Shown here piece by piece: positions 9,027-16,807 of a stretch of DNA of 64,000 nucleotides. How positions within the stretch are numbered: the first letter of the stretch is position 1; every line of letters starts with the position of its first letter. The translations under genes and the position numbers were made by a program. The notes under the pieces are model-generated. The model was not told the origin of the DNA and ran no database searches. It worked only from the letters and a program-made list of their open reading frames with translations. The DNA is from G965232465 sp965276005 (GTDB lineage: Bacteria > Pseudomonadota > Alphaproteobacteria > JAQWUY01). The stretch lies in assembly GCA_965276005.1 (NCBI GenBank), contig OZ254962.1, forward strand, positions 1,612,001-1,676,000, read 5' to 3'.

Positions 9027-10159
9027 ATGCTTAAAAAATATCTGATTGTAGTAATGACCACATTGTTTGTGTCACCTGCATTTGGGGCGGATCTTTACAA
9101 GGGATTCGATGCGTATTTAAAGGCGATTACCAAACCGCTATCGACAATTGGAAACCTCTAGCCGAACATGGGGATGCAGAAGCACAGTATAATCTAGGGT
9201 ATATGTATGCAAAGGGTCAAGGTGTGCCACAGGACTATAAACAAGCGGTGTATTGGTTTCAAAAATCCGCCGAACAAGGGGATGCAGAAGCACAGAATAA
9301 TCTAGGGCTTATGTATGGTTTAGGTCAAGGTGTGCCACAGGATTATAAACAAGCGGTGTATTGGTATCAAAAATCCGCCGAACAAGGGGATGCAGAAGCA
9401 CAGAATAATCTAGGGCTTATGTATTATTTCGGTAAAGGTGTGCCACAGGATTATAAACAAGCGGTGTATTGGTTTCAAAAATCCGCCGAACAAGGGGATG
9501 CAAAAGCACAGTATAATCTAGGGAATATGTATCATGTCGGTAAAGGTGTGCCACAGGATTATAAACAAGCGGTGTATTGGTATCAAAAATCCGCCGAACA
9601 AGGGGATGCAAAAGCACAGTATAATCTAGGGAATATGTATCGTTTAGGTGAAGGTGTGCCACAGGATTATAAACAAGCAGCGTATTGGTATCAAAAATCC
9701 ACCGAACAAGGGGTTGCAGAAGCACAGTATAATCTAGGGCTTATGTATGCAAAGGGTCAAGGTGTGCCACAAGACTATAAACAAGCGGTGTATTGGTTTC
9801 AAAAATCCGCCGAACAAGGGGATGCAAAAGCACAGCATAATCTAGGGAATATGTATGATTTCGGTAAAGGTGTGCCACAGGATTATATACAAGCGGCGTA
9901 TTGGTATCAAAAATCCGCCGAACAAGGGAATGCAAACGCACAGAATAATCTAGGGGTTATGTATACTTTAGGTAACGGTGTGCCACAGGATTATATACTT
10001 GCCCATATGTGGGCTAACATTGCTGCGTATAATGAGCATGAAACGGCGGTCGAATTGCGTGATGATATTATTGCCGAAGAAATGACCGAATCGGATATAA
10101 CCACCGCCCAAGCTATGGCGTCTAAGTGTGTTGCTACCAAAGTGGGTAGTATAATCTAG
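9027..10159 (+). pseudogene. Second Sel1-repeat gene, frameshifted after the signal peptide
   Basis: This is the duplicate of the Sel1 gene at 7332. The ATG at 9027, its GAGGAGAA ribosome site and the signal peptide are kept, but the codons GCG TAT TTT AAA read GCG TAT TTA AAG here because one T is lost near 9114. The frame then stops at a TAG after about 44 codons. The remainder, open in the other frame to 10159, encodes eight Sel1 repeats more diverse than those of copy one. Near the end, about 22 bp at 10148-10169 match an internal repeat segment (9186-9207), giving an altered C-terminus. It could be a decaying gene, a phase-off state of a short T run, or a base error; translation could also restart inside. 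Confidence 0.75.
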
Positions 10160-10219
10160 GGTATATGTAAGGAGTGTGGATATTAACCGCCTACTTTGTT
10201 TTTTTATGCCATTTTTCTG

Positions 10220-10729
10220 CTAGCCACTGCAAGTTTTCAAATGCTCTTTCTGTTTTTCTATCTTCACGATGGGCATATATAGCCACTGCAAGTTTTCAAA
10301 TGCTCTTTCTGTTTTTCTATCTTCACGATGTATGTGCTTTTCGAATCTCTTGAAATAGCCTACTACGATACCCCGGTATGTAGAGTGTAGTAAATTCTCG
10401 TCCAAATCGCCACTACGAACAGCAGCAGAGATACCTTCCAAAAAGTTCAGATACGCTCGTAAATCGTCGTCATTACCAGTGTGTTGCCAATTTTCTGGAT
10501 CTTTTTCATCGTCACCTTGATATGTAGAATTATACTGCCGTAGCTTGGCGACTTTGTCTTGTAACACCGCATCCATAGTAGATTGGGATACTATGGTAAA
10601 AGTGTGTTGACGACGCATAAATTTCCTGCTTGTCTTAGAATGCCACCAAAAACCGCAAACCCCAACAACCACAGTAGCAAGTGCTTCGGGGCTTAACAAT
10701 ATTCCCCGTAGGATGTCCAAGACGAACAT
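10220..10729 (-). CDS. DUF4760-like membrane-anchored protein with altered C-terminus
   Basis: A 169-residue protein with one N-terminal hydrophobic segment (about residues 3-27, ending in GFWWHSK) and a helical cytoplasmic part. The segment DLRAYLNFLEGISAAVRSGDL followed later by GYFKRFEKHIHRE resembles the DUF4760 family; function unknown. A 59-bp shift between two 50-bp copies (10222-10271 and 10281-10330) changes the reading frame near the end, so the last residues read LYMPIVKIEKQKEHLKTCSG instead of LAEKWHKKTK as in the fragment at 8686. The ATG overlaps the stop of a 13-codon upstream frame. It converges on the Sel1 gene. Confidence 0.6.
   Translation of the reverse strand: MFVLDILRGILLSPEALATVVVGVCGFWWHSKTSRKFMRRQHTFTIVSQSTMDAVLQDKVAKLRQYNSTYQGDDEKDPENWQHTGNDDDLRAYLNFLEGISAAVRSGDLDENLLHSTYRGIVVGYFKRFEKHIHREDRKTERAFENLQWLYMPIVKIEKQKEHLKTCSG
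10222..10330. repeat. 50-bp direct repeat, period 59 bp
   Basis: Two identical 50-bp copies starting AGCCACTGCAAGTTTTCAAA lie at 10222-10271 and 10281-10330. The single-copy form is present at about 8717-8766. The 59-bp period is not a multiple of three and shifts the frame of the DUF4760-like gene near its 3' end. Confidence 0.9.
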
Positions 10730-10770
10730 TAGTTCAATCCCGGATCCATTTCACATTTAGTATTTTTCAT
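10729..10770 (-). CDS. Possible 13-residue leader peptide upstream of the DUF4760-like gene
   Basis: A short frame (MKNTKCEMDPGLN) starts at 10770 behind a strong AAGGAG site and stops with TAA that overlaps the ATG of the DUF4760-like gene (TAATG at 10731-10727). The main gene has no good ribosome site of its own, so its translation may be coupled to this leader. It is equally possible that the leader is the remnant of a longer upstream gene. Confidence 0.4.
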   Translation of the reverse strand: MKNTKCEMDPGLN

Positions 10771-11008
10771 GAGTATCTCCTTGTAAAAATTCTTTTGTTT
10801 CGCATGCTCATACACGCTATAAGCATAATGTACCACATCGGGGCAATTTTTACAAATGGTTTTTTCGATTCTTTTATGTCCCTGTAAAACAGAAAGGTCC
10901 TGTACATTGTCTATGCGTACACTTTTTTATACAAGGGTTTATATTCATAATATGGTTTGCTTTACATGTAAAATATAACTGATAATAGATATATCCTTCG
11001 TGATTTGA

Positions 11009-11345
11009 CATATTTTCTGCGTAAATCGTTTTATGCTGTACACATGACATTCACGAAGACGCTCCCGTAAAATCACAGCGTAACAGACAAAATACCGTGT
11101 CATTGGTACAATTAACGCATAAAATAAACTTTATATGTAAAATAATTGCCTTTTTACGAAATGCCTATATACACATATGTGTACAACCGCTATTATGGGG
11201 GTGTAAACGATGCAGGAGGTATGCGTATCATAGATGCGTTGCAGAGTTTACAATGTAAGATTAAATTCATATCTTTCTCTCTCTTTCTCTCAGGTGCCCC
11301 CTTATAATGTTCAAGTTATCAAGGGGGCATTTCTGTTTCGTATGT
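11009..11345 (+). repeat. Repeat copy A: leader plus terminator, no coding sequence
   Basis: Starts at CATATTTTCTGCGTAAATCG and ends after a hairpin. A TTGACA hexamer begins at 11005. The copy includes GTGTACAACCGCTATTATGG, then GATGCAGGAGGTATGCGTAT, then a CTCTCT-rich run and the hairpin. It is nearly identical to copy B. The segment just before the CTCTCT run (ATGTAAGATTAAAT) resembles the stop-codon region of the secreted-protein gene at 12306, so the copy may have lost its coding part. Confidence 0.75.
11295..11340 (+). terminator. Hairpin terminator of repeat copy A
   Basis: TGCCCCCTT (11295-11303) pairs perfectly with AAGGGGGCA (11321-11329). The stem can be extended inward through ATAA/TTAT with one bulge. 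A T-rich stretch (TTTCTGTTTCG) follows. This looks like an intrinsic terminator, though the T run is interrupted. Confidence 0.6.
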
Positions 11346-11455
11346 ATGAAAATTCTCTCTCTCAGGTGTCCCCCCTTATAATGTTCAGATTATCAAGAGA
11401 GCATTTCTGTATCGTATGAAAACTATATCTACATATACCGGTGTGTGCTATAGGA

Positions 11456-11790
11456 CATATTTTCTGTGTAAACCGTTTATGCTGTACACATGACATTCAC
11501 GAAAACACTCCCGTAAAATCACAGCGTAACAGACAAAATACCGTGTCAGTGGCGTAATTAACGCATAAAATAAACTTTATATGTAAAATAATTGCCTTTT
11601 TACGAAATGCCTATATACACATATGTGTACAACCGCTATTATGGGGGTGTAAACGATGCAGGAGGTATGCGTATCATAAGTGCGTTGCAAAGTTTACAAT
11701 ATGTAAGATTAAATTCATATCTTTCTCTCTCTTTCTCTCAGGTGCCCCCTTATAATGTTCAAATTATCAAGGGGGCATTTCTGTTTCGTA
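11456..11790 (+). repeat. Repeat copy B: leader plus terminator, no coding sequence
   Basis: Nearly identical to copy A over about 335 bp and displaced by 447 bp. It contains the same CACATATGTGTACAACCGCT segment, the same GATGCAGGAGGTATGCG element and a hairpin TGCCCCCTT/AAGGGGGCA at 11743-11777. Only scattered substitutions separate it from A, so one copied the other recently. Confidence 0.75.
11743..11787 (+). terminator. Hairpin terminator of repeat copy B
   Basis: TGCCCCCTT at 11743-11751 pairs with AAGGGGGCA at 11769-11777, followed by TTTCTGTTTCG. It has the same geometry as the hairpin in copy A. Confidence 0.6.
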
Positions 11791-11998
11791 TGTATGGTGG
11801 TGTAAGCAATGCAGGGGGTATGCGTATCATAGGTGCGTTGGCAAAATTTACGGTATAACAGTGTATAAGATTAATACATATCTTTACTCTCTGTTTCTCT
11901 CAGGTGTTTCCTTATAATGTTTAAGGGGGTATTTCTATGTTCCCTGTGTGAATATTATATATGTATATATCAATAAAAATACAGTATGCGTGATGGGG

Positions 11999-12220
11999 CA
12001 TATTTTCTGCGTAAACTGTTCATGGTGTATATAATAACACTCACGAAAACGCCCTTGATGGACATATTATCAACACAAACCAAAGCCGTTGTAAATAGTA
12101 TAATTAACGATATAAGATACACTTTATATGTAAATATTTTGCCCGTTTGCGAAGTTTGCATATACACATAATCCCATCCCCCCTATGATGACACTGTAAG
12201 CGATGCACGGGTATACATAT
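11999..12220 (+). repeat. Repeat copy C: diverged leader of the small secreted-protein gene
   Basis: This copy starts like A and B (CATATTTTCTGCGTAAACTG) and keeps the later landmarks ACTTTATATGTAAA, TATACACATA and TGTAAGCGATGCACGGGTAT, but with many substitutions. Instead of running directly into a terminator it leads into the coding sequence at 12306. It therefore shows what the ancestral unit may have looked like: leader, gene, terminator. Confidence 0.55.
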
Positions 12221-12305
12221 ACACATCTGCAAAGCGAACTATTTTTATATGAAACCGTTCGGCGACGAACACAGTGAAATTTTTTATTATTACGGAGATA
12301 ACACC

Positions 12306-12581
12306 ATGATAAACCTATTAAAACTACTTACCATAACCTCTGTTGCTACATTCGGTATAGCGAGTGCAACCGTATATACAGACACCCAATCCGATGGCAA
12401 TTACACAGTCACACAAACCTGCCAAGTAACGGACGCTGACAAACCCCTAGCAGAATACAATGCAGAAGTAAGCAAAGGCGGCACGCCTGTCGGTAACGCA
12501 TCGTACGAATTGGCTGTTAGTGCGTATTGTAAAGAATTCTTTAAAGACATCGACGATCAGTTATTTAAAAACTTGATGTAA
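12306..12581 (+). CDS. Small secreted protein of unknown function
   Basis: A 91-residue protein with a clear signal peptide (MINLLKLLTITSVATFGIAS, cleavage after ASA). The mature part of about 70 residues is polar and has two cysteines (TQTCQVTD and SAYCKEF) that could form one disulfide in the periplasm or outside the cell. No family was recognised. The start at 12306 has an ACGGAGAT ribosome site; a longer upstream frame is not supported. It is the only coding copy in a set of repeated leader-terminator units, and its own terminator at 12633 resembles those of the empty copies. Confidence 0.65.
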   Translation: MINLLKLLTITSVATFGIASATVYTDTQSDGNYTVTQTCQVTDADKPLAEYNAEVSKGGTPVGNASYELAVSAYCKEFFKDIDDQLFKNLM

Positions 12582-12632
12582 AGATTAAACAGTTTTCCTT
12601 CTCATAAGTTTCTCTTTCTCATCTCTCTCAAG

Positions 12633-12673
12633 TGCCTCCCTATAATGTTCTATTATAGGGGGGCATTTTCTTT
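12633..12673 (+). terminator. Intrinsic terminator, shared by convergent genes
   Basis: TGCCTCCCTATAAT and the matching TATTATAGGGGGGCA form a hairpin over 12633-12665 with a GTTC loop, followed by TTTTCTTTTTC. It ends the secreted-protein transcript and overlaps the stop codon of the converging glycosylase gene (12653-12655). Confidence 0.75.
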
Positions 12674-13267
12674 TTCGACAACATTTTTAATATGCCACAC
12701 AAAATAAGTGGCACAAGATCCGTATGGTTGCCAGTGTGTTTCATAATGGGATTTACAAAAGGCACTGCTTGGGCGGGTGTCGAGGTTCAGGATAATTTTC
12801 ACCCCGTCCCGTACGCCTAAGTCGTCATATAAAAACACATCTGTGTGGTGTTGTAAAGCGTATGCGTTGGCGGTCCAATTGCCAATGCCCTTGTATGCGG
12901 TTAGGGTTTTGTGAATGATTTGTGGCGGTTGTTGTGCCAGTGCTTGCAGATTTAGGTCGTCATTACCAATGTCATGGGCAATGGTATTTAAGGTATCGAT
13001 TTTGCTTTGCGACATACCGCAGGTGCGAATCTGTTGTGTATCAGTGCTGTGCCAAGCCTGTGCCGTACGGTCGGGGATTATCTGTTCGATTCGTTGTAAA
13101 ATCGTATGTGCGGCGGCGGTAGATATAAGCTGGGCATTGACAATGCGTACCAACGCCCAAAATCCAGATGCTGTAGGTCGGGGATCGGGCAAACCGTATT
13201 GTTTGTATAAAGCGTGCAGCGTGCCATCGATGTGACACAATTTCAAAAAATCGTCCGTGTTGTACAT
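12653..13267 (-). CDS. HhH-GPD DNA glycosylase, AlkA-like (3-methyladenine type)
   Basis: A 204-residue base-excision repair protein. The helix-hairpin-helix and catalytic region is visible as AYKGIGNWTANAYALQ followed by DVFLYDDLGVRDGV, where the second Asp of YDD matches the catalytic Asp of AlkA. It removes alkylated purines from DNA. It lacks the N-terminal extra domain of E. coli AlkA, as many short AlkA-like proteins do. The last codon lies inside the terminator hairpin of the converging gene. aroA is divergent, 91 bp away. Confidence 0.8.
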   Translation of the reverse strand: MYNTDDFLKLCHIDGTLHALYKQYGLPDPRPTASGFWALVRIVNAQLISTAAAHTILQRIEQIIPDRTAQAWHSTDTQQIRTCGMSQSKIDTLNTIAHDIGNDDLNLQALAQQPPQIIHKTLTAYKGIGNWTANAYALQHHTDVFLYDDLGVRDGVKIILNLDTRPSSAFCKSHYETHWQPYGSCATYFVWHIKNVVEKENAPL

Positions 13268-13358
13268 AATATTCCCTGTTGTATTTAAGCATTTCTTTGT
13301 GTACTATAATAGCACGAATGGACATAAATACAACGCCCAATATAATGAGGAAAAAACT

Positions 13359-14676
13359 ATGCACCCCTATATATCGTCTAACATTTCTACATTGTGCGGT
13401 ACCGCATTGGTGCCGGGGGATAAGTCTATATCGCATCGGGCGGTTATGCTGGGGGCGTTGGCGATTGGCAAAACCCATATTGTCGGGTTGCTAGAGGGCG
13501 AAGATGTAATGGCGACCGCCGCTGCGTTTGCTAAAATGGGGGCGGATATTAGCAAAAATACCGATGGTTCGTGGACGGTTATAGGTGTGGGGCTTGGCGG
13601 ATTGCACCAGCCAAACAGATATTTTAGACATGGGCAATTCGGGGACTTCGACCCGTTTGATTATGGGCATCTTGGGCGGTCAAAGTATCAAAGCCACCCT
13701 AACGGGGGACGATTCGCTCCGCAACCGCCCTATGGGACGGGTGATAGAGCCGCTTGCAGAGATGGGGGTAACGATCGATTCGAACGCAGAAAAATTGCCT
13801 TTAACCGTGCATGGCACCGATGAGATACTGCCTATTTGTTATACCCTGCCGGTGGCATCGGCACAGGTAAAATCAGCGATATTGCTGGCGGGTTTAAGCG
13901 GTCGAGGACACACTACGGTTATCGAATCGCACCCGACCCGAGACCATACGGAAAACATGTTGCGACACTTTGGGGCGACTGTCGATGTACAGCAAGACGG
14001 CGACAAAACCCGTATTACTTTGCATGGACAGCCGACTTTACGGGGGGCGGACATTGTGGTTCCGTCCGATCCATCGTCCGCATCGTTTGTGGTTGCGGCG
14101 GCGTGCCTAGTCCCCAATGCGGATGTAACCATCGATAATGTATGTATGAATCCCACCCGTACGGGATTGTTTACCACCTTAAAAGAAATGGGGGCGGATA
14201 TTACAATTACAAACACCCGTATTTCTGGGGGCGAATCGATTGCCGATGTGCGGGTGCAATACGCCCCATTGCACGGCGTTACCGTCCCCGCCGATCGGGC
14301 GGCAAGCATGATCGACGAATATCCCATACTGTCTGTAGTATCGGCTTTTGCCGATGGCAAAACGGCAATGCTGGGGGTGGGTGAGTTGCGGGTCAAAGAA
14401 TCCGACCGCCTGCAAGCGGTCATCGACGGGCTGCATGCCAACGGTGTCAAAACCCAACACGGCGACGATTGGATGGTGGTATACGGCAACAAAACCGTAC
14501 AAGGCGGTGGCACCATCACCACCCACTTAGACCACCGCTTGGCAATGAGTTTTCTGATCATGGGCATGGCAACCGAAACCCCCGTAAAAATAGACGACAT
14601 AACCCCCGTAAACACCAGCTTCCCCACATTTGTAAACTTAATGACAAAATTAGGGGCGGATTTTTCGGAGTTGTAA
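13359..14676 (+). pseudogene. aroA: 3-phosphoshikimate 1-carboxyvinyltransferase (EPSP synthase), frameshifted
   Basis: The shikimate-pathway enzyme that joins shikimate-3-phosphate and PEP. The 5' frame (from ATG 13359, GAGG site) encodes ALVPGDKSISHRAVMLGALA and LLEGEDV and continues to GVGLGGLHQPN. From about 13613 the family sequence continues one base later, in another frame, as DILDMGNSGTSTRL, RPMGRVIEPLAEMG, DPSSASFVVAAACL, MNPTRTGL, SMIDEYPIL, ELRVKESDRL and DHRLAMSFLIMG. Dropping one A of the AAA at 13613-13615 restores PTDILDMGNSG and a 438-residue protein of normal length. The motifs resemble class II EPSP synthases such as that of Agrobacterium. As the enzyme is normally needed for aromatic amino acids, a base error is a real alternative to true inactivation. 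Confidence 0.88.
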
Positions 14677-14797
14677 TAACATATGTCCCCCCATCAACAA
14701 CACCTGACCTTAAAAACCAAAAACATATTTTACGGTGCTGTTTGCACAACCGTTTTATCTTCGATACCCCCTGTACAAACACCTGTTGGAAAAGCAT

Positions 14798-15697
14798 ATG
14801 GTATTTTTTAATAATATTAACTTAAAATCTTTATATTGTTTTGTTACTGTGGTCGAAGCCGGCGGGTTTTCACAAGCACAAAACATACTGCACATGTCGC
14901 CGGGATCGGTTTCGAATCACATCATGCAATTGGAATACAAGCTGGGCTATCGGTTGTGTGAACGGGGACCAAAAGGGTTTTTCTTGACCGAGAAGGGAGA
15001 AGTCTTTTATAAAAATGCCCTGTTGTTGTTGCAACAAACCAATGATTTTTGGGACGCTAACCAAGATTTACAACACAGATTACAAGGTACTATTTATATG
15101 GGGTGTATGGATATGACCTACACGGATGAAAACAGCAAAATCGAAACCATTTTACACACCATACATACACAAAATCCAGATATAAAATTTCATGTGGAAT
15201 ATATGAATTCGACGCATTTGGAAAATGCTATTTTGATGGAAAATCTGCATATTGCCCTGTGTTCCAGCCCCAATAAACACCATTTGTTAGATTATATTTG
15301 CCTGTATCGGGAACAGTGTTATTTGTATGTGGGCAAAAACCATGCGTTGTTTGATGTAGATGACAGCCAGATAACGCACAAAGTACTCAGCCAACAAAGT
15401 TTTTCCCGGCGGGCATTTCACATTAAGCACTTGCCGGATACGGATGGTGTTTTCGAATCTTCGAACGCAGAAGCCCACTTGGTATATATTAAGTCTGGTT
15501 TGGCATTGGGAATCTTGCCACAACATATTGCCAAACCGTATTGCCAATCGGGCATATTACGCCCGATTCGCCCCGATGTTATACACCATGCGTGGGATGT
15601 AAACTTGGTATTTAAACGCACCAAACAAAAAAAACGCTTGTTAAAGTATGTGATTAATACTATTTGTAATATTTATAATATCAGCTCGCCGTTTTAA
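14798..15697 (+). CDS. LysR-family transcriptional regulator
   Basis: A 299-residue LysR regulator. The N-terminal winged HTH reads LKSLYCFVTVVEAGGFSQAQ then MSPGSVSNHIMQLEYKLGY, followed by a linker helix and a two-lobed effector domain. The start at 14798 (MVFFNNINLKSL) is chosen because the HTH begins about ten residues later; a longer frame starts 63 bp upstream without support. It stands alone downstream of aroA, so its target is not evident. The effector domain is rather divergent. Confidence 0.82.
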   Translation: MVFFNNINLKSLYCFVTVVEAGGFSQAQNILHMSPGSVSNHIMQLEYKLGYRLCERGPKGFFLTEKGEVFYKNALLLLQQTNDFWDANQDLQHRLQGTIYMGCMDMTYTDENSKIETILHTIHTQNPDIKFHVEYMNSTHLENAILMENLHIALCSSPNKHHLLDYICLYREQCYLYVGKNHALFDVDDSQITHKVLSQQSFSRRAFHIKHLPDTDGVFESSNAEAHLVYIKSGLALGILPQHIAKPYCQSGILRPIRPDVIHHAWDVNLVFKRTKQKKRLLKYVINTICNIYNISSPF

Positions 15698-16044
15698 AAA
15701 GATTTGCCCATATTTGTCGAATCTATATATTTAATGTGTTAATTTAATAAATTTTATATAATAATTATTTTCTATATACGGATACCATATATGTTATTGA
15801 CGATATATCCATATCGTGAACGGTAATTTTTATGTACTTTACGATATTTGCCCATTTATTTTGGCGTAATTTCTGCCATTTACGAACTTTAAAAAAGTTT
15901 TGCGTATTGAGGGTATTTTTATAGATGGCATGTTGTTATATTACAAATGCAAGCACTGAGATATTTTCTTTCAGAACTTCATTTTTTTATATGTAATACT
16001 ATTGTTAGTATGATATATGACTACTTAGATACTTCCAAAACTTG

Positions 16045-16078
16045 CCCCCTAGTTTTTTGACTAGGGGGTCTTTTTTTT
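16045..16078 (+). terminator. Strong intrinsic terminator without an adjacent gene
   Basis: CCCCCTAGT at 16045-16053 pairs perfectly with ACTAGGGGG at 16060-16068 across a TTTTTG loop, followed by TC and eight T. It is nearly 350 bp after the LysR stop, so it either ends a long LysR 3' UTR or terminates an unannotated small RNA. Confidence 0.8.
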
Positions 16079-16264
16079 GTAGTTTGCGGTTTTATATGGA
16101 TTATAGTATCAGCTTATCAGATGCCGAAACCAGTTTCCGTGCAAAAACCCGTTTGATAACATTGGTTATCAACAAAGAATCGAGTACATTTTTATTTTTT
16201 GCACTATTTTACAAAACATGGTACAGTGCGATTTCTAGGTGTGCTGTATGCGTGGTTGCATGCG

Positions 16265-16282
16265 TATATATATATATATATA
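16265..16282. repeat. TA dinucleotide microsatellite, nine units
   Basis: Nine consecutive TA units lie about 45-60 bp upstream of the adhesin start codon, in the expected promoter region. TTGCAT lies just upstream (16257-16262). Such repeats can change promoter spacing by slippage, but the promoter itself is not certain. Confidence 0.7.
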
Positions 16283-16325
16283 TGGTGTTGGGTTTACTTA
16301 ATAATACATCAAGGGAAATAAAACT

Positions 16326-16807
16326 ATGTTGTATAAATCTATAAAGTTTGGCTTATTAGTGGTGTCTGCGTTGGGTGCTAGTGGTGTGGTGCTTGCTGGT
16401 GGCTTGCCACAGGGTGGTGTGGTACAGGAAGGTTCTGCTGATCTCAAATATGCTGGGGGGGGGGGGGGTATATTTCTCTCGATATAAATCAGCAATCGGA
16501 TAAGGCGGTTATCGATTGGAAAAGCTTTTCTGTTGGCAAAGATAGTACGGTAAACTTTAACCAACCCAGTAGCGATTCGGCAACCTTAAATCGGGTTACG
16601 GGCGATTTTACTTCGGAGATTGCTGGGCGGATTAACGCTAATGGTAGTGTGTTTTTGGTCAATCCCAATGGCATACTGATTACTGCGGACGGGGTTATCG
16701 ATACGGGCAATTTTGTTGCCTCGACTCTCGATATTGACAACAACGATTTTTTGAATGGCAATTATACATTTACGATCAGCAACTGCCACCGCTTTATGTG
16801 TCGATAA
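16326..16807 (+). pseudogene. Two-partner-secretion (FHA-like) adhesin, 5' fragment with poly-G frameshift
   Basis: The ATG at 16326 follows an AAGGGAAA site and a signal peptide (MLYKSIKFGLLVVSALGASG). After 43 codons a run of 14 G (16455-16468) puts the frame out, giving a TAA a few codons later. With 12 or 15 G it would continue as YISLDINQQSDKAVIDWKSF, VNFNQPSSDSATLNRVTG and FLVNPNGILITADG, the TPS secretion domain of filamentous-haemagglutinin-type exoproteins with its NPNG motif. The homology ends near 16785 at NGNYTF and the frame then runs into the converging aminotransferase gene. So the gene is both phase-off at the G tract and truncated. A related adhesin fragment lies at 45652-46188. 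Confidence 0.75.
16455..16468 (+). repeat. Poly-G tract of 14 inside the adhesin coding sequence
   Basis: Fourteen consecutive G residues, located early in the coding sequence after the signal peptide. The count here leaves the gene out of frame; 12 or 15 would restore it. This is the classic form of a slipped-strand phase-variation switch. Confidence 0.9.

Larger units (their letters stand above)
7132..10390. repeat. Tandem segmental duplication, unit about 1.7 kb
   Basis: The 3' end of the prephenate dehydratase gene, the whole first Sel1 gene and the 3' end of the DUF4760-like gene (unit 1, about 7133-8828) are repeated directly as unit 2 (8829 to about 10385). The novel joint is at 8827-8832, where DUF4760-type sequence abuts ATAGAATTCGAC from inside pheA. 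Flanks of both units are nearly identical, so the duplication is recent. The Sel1 coding parts have since diverged in repeat number (10 against 8). Confidence 0.85.
10771..12305. other. Gene-poor repeat field between the Sel1 region and a small secreted-protein gene
   Basis: This stretch of about 1.5 kb has no convincing coding sequence; open frames of 60-90 codons lie within repeats and lack family features. It holds two near-complete copies (A and B) and one 5' copy (C) of a repeated leader, plus degenerate half-copies of its 3' part at about 11343-11415 and 11797-11945. All carry polypyrimidine CTCTCT tracts followed by hairpins. It may encode small RNAs or be the remains of duplicated gene cassettes. 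Confidence 0.7.
15698..16325. other. AT-rich gene-free stretch with an orphan terminator and a TA microsatellite
   Basis: About 630 bp without a convincing gene. It includes a strong intrinsic terminator at 16045-16078 with no gene shortly upstream, and a TA dinucleotide run just before the adhesin gene. A short transcript ending at the terminator is possible. Confidence 0.6.

Noticed and set aside
11234..11858. Small plus-strand frames of 61 and 88 codons in the repeat field
   Set aside because: They span the repeat leader and hairpin, have no good ribosome site and read low-complexity sequence.
13839..14627. Long minus-strand frame inside aroA
   Set aside because: It is antisense to highly conserved EPSP synthase motifs.
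16298..16564. Minus-strand frame with a run of prolines opposite the G tract
   Set aside because: It exists only because the C14 complement reads as proline; no family features.
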